In this document: positions 61,132-64,000 of the stretch, piece by piece
Layout: each line of letters begins with the position of its first letter
How positions within the stretch are numbered: position 1 is the stretch's first letter
From: UBA4735 sp035935465
GTDB taxonomy: Bacteria > Chloroflexota > Limnocylindria > P2-11E
Direction: 5' to 3'
DNA length: 64,000 bases
Assembly: GCA_035935465.1 (NCBI GenBank)
Contig: DASYXA010000111.1
Location: 20,876-84,875 of the forward strand
Notes under the pieces: model-generated
What the model was told of the DNA's origin: nothing
The model's database searches: none
What the model saw: the letters and a program-made list of their open reading frames with translations, nothing else
Translations under genes and position numbers: made by a program

Positions 61132-62101
61132 CCCGGTGACGTTCGATCGGCACCGCCGGCTGCGGCGCGGAGCGGCCCTACGGTCGCTCGTGCGCGAGCA
61201 CCGCATCGATCCGCGCTCGCTCATCCTTCCGGTCTTCTTCGACGCGCGCATCTCCGAGCCGGAGCCGATCTCCTCGCTGTCCGGGCACTCGCGCTGGCCC
61301 ACGCGCGATGCGGTACGGGTCGCGGAGCGCGCGGCCGCCGCGGGGATCGGCGGCCTGCTCCTGTTCGGCCTCCCCGACGCGAAGGACGAGGAGGGCAGCG
61401 GCGCGCGCGATCCGCTCGGGCCCGTGCCCGACGCCCTGCGGCGCATTCGCGACGCCGGGACAGCGCTTGCGCTCATCGCGGACGTGTGCCTGTGCGAGTA
61501 CACGAGCCACGGGCACTGCGGCGTCCTCACGCCGAACGGTGCTGTCGACAACGACGCCACGCTGCCGCTCCTCGCGGACGCGGCCGCCGCATACGCCGAG
61601 GCCGGCGCGGACATCGTCGCGCCGTCGGACATGATGGATGGCCGCGTGGCCGCGATCCGCTCCGGGCTCGACCGGCGCGGTCACGAGACGACCGCGATCC
61701 TCGCGTACTCGGCGAAGTACGCCTCCGCGTTCTACGGGCCGTTCCGCGAAGCCGCCGACTGCGCGCCGCGCGAGGGCGATCGCAGCGGCTACCAGATGGA
61801 TCCGCCGAACGGCCGCGAGGCCCTGGCCGAGATGGCGAGCGATCTCGCCGAGGGCGCCGACATGTTGATGGTGAAGCCGGCCGGACCGTACCTCGACGTG
61901 CTCGCGCGGGCGCGCGAGCGGTTCGACGTCCCGCTCGCCGCGTACCAGGTGAGCGGCGAGTACGCGGCGATCTGCGCCGCGGCCGAACGCGGCTGGCTCG
62001 ACCGCGATCGCGCCGCGCGCGAATCGCTCGTCGGCATCGTCCGCGCCGGCGCGGACGTGGTCATCACGTACTTCGCGCTGGAGGCGGCGGCGTGGTCGTG
62101 A
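61112..62101 (+). CDS. hemB: Delta-aminolevulinate dehydratase
   Basis: 329 residues. The zinc-binding Cys set is present (DVCLCEYTSHGHCG). The two active-site lysines are K202 (AYSAKYASAFYG) and K255 (DMLMVKPAG). It makes porphobilinogen from two 5-aminolevulinates. ATG at 61112 has GGGAGGA 4 bases ahead and overlaps hemD by 20 bases. The stop overlaps hemL by 4 bases. Confidence 0.96.
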   Translation: MRSSVADPVTFDRHRRLRRGAALRSLVREHRIDPRSLILPVFFDARISEPEPISSLSGHSRWPTRDAVRVAERAAAAGIGGLLLFGLPDAKDEEGSGARDPLGPVPDALRRIRDAGTALALIADVCLCEYTSHGHCGVLTPNGAVDNDATLPLLADAAAAYAEAGADIVAPSDMMDGRVAAIRSGLDRRGHETTAILAYSAKYASAFYGPFREAADCAPREGDRSGYQMDPPNGREALAEMASDLAEGADMLMVKPAGPYLDVLARARERFDVPLAAYQVSGEYAAICAAAERGWLDRDRAARESLVGIVRAGADVVITYFALEAAAWS

Positions 62102-63375
62102 CCGCGACCGCGAACCAGGCGCTGCTGCGCCGCGCGGAGGCCGTGATGCCCGGGGGGGTGTCGAGTCCCGTGCGCGCGTACCGCGCCGTGGGCGGCGAGC
62201 CGCCGTTCATCGTGCGCGGCGCCGGCTCGCGCGTCTGGGACGCCGACGGACGCGAGTACATCGATCTCGTGTGCTCGTGGGGCCCGCTCATCCTCGGGCA
62301 CGCGCACCCCGACGTCGTCGCCGCGATCGCGCGGCAGGCCGCGCTCGGCACGTCGTACGGCGCGCCGACGCCGCTCGAGGTCGAGCTCGCCGAGACCATC
62401 GTCACCGCGTACCCCGCGGTCGAGATGCTGCGCTTCGTGTCGTCGGGCACCGAGGCCGCGATGAGCGCGCTGCGCGTCGCGCGCGCCGCCACCGGCCGCA
62501 CGCGGATCGTGAAGTTCGCGGGCGGCTATCACGGGCACAGCGACGGACTGCTCGCGCGCGCGGGGTCGGGCGTCGCGACGCTCGGCCTCCCCGACTCCGC
62601 TGGCGTGAGCGCCGCGACCGCGGCGGACACGATCGTCGTCGAGTACAACGACCTCGCGGCCTGCGAGCGCGCGACCGACGGCGCGGTCGCGGCGGTCATC
62701 GTCGAGCCGTACGCGGGGAACATGGGCTGCGTCCCGCCGTCGCCCGCCTTCCTCGCGGGGTTGCGCGCGATCTGCGATCGGACCGGGGCCCTCCTCGTGT
62801 TCGATGAGGTCATCACCGGCTTCCGCGTCGCCCGCGGCGGCGCGTTCGAGCGCACCGGCGTCCGGCCGGACCTGGCCTGCTTCGGCAAAGTGATCGGCGG
62901 CGGGCTCCCGGTGGGCGCGTACGGCGGGTCGCGCGCGCTCATGTCGCACGTCGCGCCGCTCGGGCCTGCGTATCAGGCGGGCACGCTGTCGGGCAATCCG
63001 CTCGCGATGGCCGCCGGACTCGCCACGCTCGCCCACCTGGACGGCGCGGCCTACGCGCGGCTCGAGCTGCTCGGTGCGCGGCTCGAGGCGCGGCTCGCCG
63101 GAGCCGCGGCCCGGGCGAAGGTGGCGGCGCGCGTGCAGCGCGTGGGCTCGCTGCTCACGCTCTTCTTCACCGGCGCGCCGATCGCGAACGAGCGGGACAC
63201 CGCGCACGTCGATCGCGAGCGCTTCGCGCGCTTCCACCGCGGGATGCGCGAGCACGGCGTCCTGCTCCCGCCCTCGCAGCTCGAGTGCGCGTTCCTGTCG
63301 CTCGCGCACGACGATGGGGATATCGACGCGATCGGCGACGCGGCCGATCGGGTCCTGCTGGAGATGGCCGGATGA
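62098..63375 (+). CDS. hemL: Glutamate-1-semialdehyde 2,1-aminomutase
   Basis: 425-residue PLP enzyme making 5-aminolevulinate. Signatures PGGVSSPVRAYRAVGGEPPF, VSSGTEAAMSALRVAR, FDEVITGFRV and PLP Lys264 in CFGKVIGGGLPVGAYGG are present. It completes the C5 pathway with hemA. GTG at 62098 overlaps hemB; the stop overlaps hemQ by 4 bases. Confidence 0.96.
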   Translation: MTATANQALLRRAEAVMPGGVSSPVRAYRAVGGEPPFIVRGAGSRVWDADGREYIDLVCSWGPLILGHAHPDVVAAIARQAALGTSYGAPTPLEVELAETIVTAYPAVEMLRFVSSGTEAAMSALRVARAATGRTRIVKFAGGYHGHSDGLLARAGSGVATLGLPDSAGVSAATAADTIVVEYNDLAACERATDGAVAAVIVEPYAGNMGCVPPSPAFLAGLRAICDRTGALLVFDEVITGFRVARGGAFERTGVRPDLACFGKVIGGGLPVGAYGGSRALMSHVAPLGPAYQAGTLSGNPLAMAAGLATLAHLDGAAYARLELLGARLEARLAGAAARAKVAARVQRVGSLLTLFFTGAPIANERDTAHVDRERFARFHRGMREHGVLLPPSQLECAFLSLAHDDGDIDAIGDAADRVLLEMAG

Positions 63376-64000
63376 ACGAGCTGTTCCGCTACCTCACGTT
63401 CGCCGTCTCGCCGGAGTGGCGGCGGCGCAGCGGCGCGGACCGCGAGCGCGACAAGCGCGAGTTCGCCGACGCGGTCGCATCGTGCGGCGTCGCGGTGCAC
63501 GCGTACTCGCTCGTCGGGACGCGCTCGGACGCGGACCTCCTTCTGTGGCTCGTGGCCGGCGACGCGGCCGAGCTTCGGACCGCGGAGAGCCGGCTCGCGG
63601 CGACCGCGTTCTGGGCCTGGAGCACCCGGCCGTACGGGTACTTCGCGGCACGGAGGAAGTCGAAGTACCTCGGCGAGCACGAGGCCGCCGCCACGGAGCA
63701 CCGCGCGCCCGCCGGGCCGGTGGGCGACAAGCCCTATGTCGTCGTGTACCCGATGACGAAGAAGCGCGCGTGGTACGCCCTGCCGCTCGCCGAACGCACG
63801 CGGATCATGGCCGGGCACTTCGCCGTCGGGCACAAGTATCCCGACGTGCGCATCCACACCGGGTACAGCTTCGGCATCGACGACAACGAGTTCGTCGTCG
63901 CGTTCGAGGCGCCCGATCCACGCGACTTCCTCGCGCTCGTCGCCGATCTGCGCGAGACGGAGTCGTCGGCCTACACCGAGCGCGAGACGCCGATCTTCGT
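63372..64000 (+). CDS. hemQ: Coproheme decarboxylase, partial
   Basis: The first 209 codons are visible and the end is beyond the window. It is chlorite-dismutase-fold HemQ (ChdC), which oxidatively decarboxylates coproheme to heme b. The blocks KPYVVVYPMTKKRAWYALP (with the reactive Tyr) and IMAGHFAVGHKYPDVRIHTG (heme His), then SFGIDDNEFVVAFE, are typical of HemQ. The presence of HemQ means the coproporphyrin-dependent route is used. ATG at 63372 overlaps hemL. Confidence 0.93.
   Translation, partial: MNELFRYLTFAVSPEWRRRSGADRERDKREFADAVASCGVAVHAYSLVGTRSDADLLLWLVAGDAAELRTAESRLAATAFWAWSTRPYGYFAARRKSKYLGEHEAAATEHRAPAGPVGDKPYVVVYPMTKKRAWYALPLAERTRIMAGHFAVGHKYPDVRIHTGYSFGIDDNEFVVAFEAPDPRDFLALVADLRETESSAYTERETPIF

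Noticed and set aside
1..64000. CRISPR arrays, insertion sequences, prophage genes, rRNA
   Set aside because: No spaced direct repeats, no transposase or integrase, no phage structural genes and no rRNA were seen on either strand.

Overview
This 64 kb window is gap-free, very GC-rich, densely coded bacterial chromosome. Many starts are GTG, and most neighbouring genes on a strand overlap by 4 bases (ATGA, GTGA) or as TAATG. The heme genes end in hemQ, which marks the coproporphyrin-dependent route of Gram-positive-type (monoderm) bacteria. There are many small lipoproteins and no lipopolysaccharide or outer-membrane genes. A high-GC monoderm such as a Chloroflexota (Limnocylindria-like) or a deep actinobacterium fits best. 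This assignment is inference; no rRNA is present.

Left end (1-2174): an accessory-looking stretch with a PIN-toxin/Phd-antitoxin pair, a selenocysteine tRNA and one unknown gene. 2175-9022: DoxX membrane protein, stand-alone EAL phosphodiesterase, a heterodimeric ABC exporter with a divergent MarR regulator and a shared palindromic operator, an NHL propeller protein and thioredoxin. 9088-14115: a tightly coupled trio of TPR protein with acidic tail, SPOR/propeller lipoprotein and a protein built like a DNA methylase that has lost its catalytic motifs. 14208-18851: a cytosolic MgtE-like sensor coupled to an NRAMP-related transporter, an unknown membrane protein and a second NRAMP-related transporter.

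18867-34572 is the lipid region, mostly on the minus strand. It holds fabF-accB-YHS-methyltransferase, rocF-fabZ-accC-fabD and birA-degV-accD-accA plus a second BCCP-like gene whose biotin-accepting lysine is replaced by glycine. Together they supply the malonyl-CoA and elongation steps of fatty acid synthesis and the ligase that biotinylates AccB. An ankyrin protein, an M3 peptidase and a PstS-like lipoprotein lie among them on the plus strand.

34635-53382: a lower-GC HEPN-domain gene, lipoproteins, a membrane adenylate cyclase, thrC-thrB, an AI-2E-type permease with surE, a coupled five-gene run (kinase, hydrolase, D-aminoacylase, propeller lipoprotein, MFS), a polysaccharide deacetylase with an extra Ig-like domain, and a vitamin B12 ABC importer (btuFCD order) under a cobalamin riboswitch (about 53398-53525). 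53537-58316: SWIM protein, UbiA prenyltransferase, PaiB-like flavoprotein, and a second B12-linked locus with a signal-less BtuF-like protein and a DUF71 ATPase. 58405-64000: hemA-hemC-hemD-hemB-hemL-hemQ in one overlapping run, with hemQ cut by the window edge.

Points of most interest are the lysine-less BCCP inside the acetyl-CoA carboxylase operon, the inactive-methylase operon, the ATC start of accC behind a perfect Shine-Dalgarno, and the coupled MgtE-like/NRAMP-related pair.
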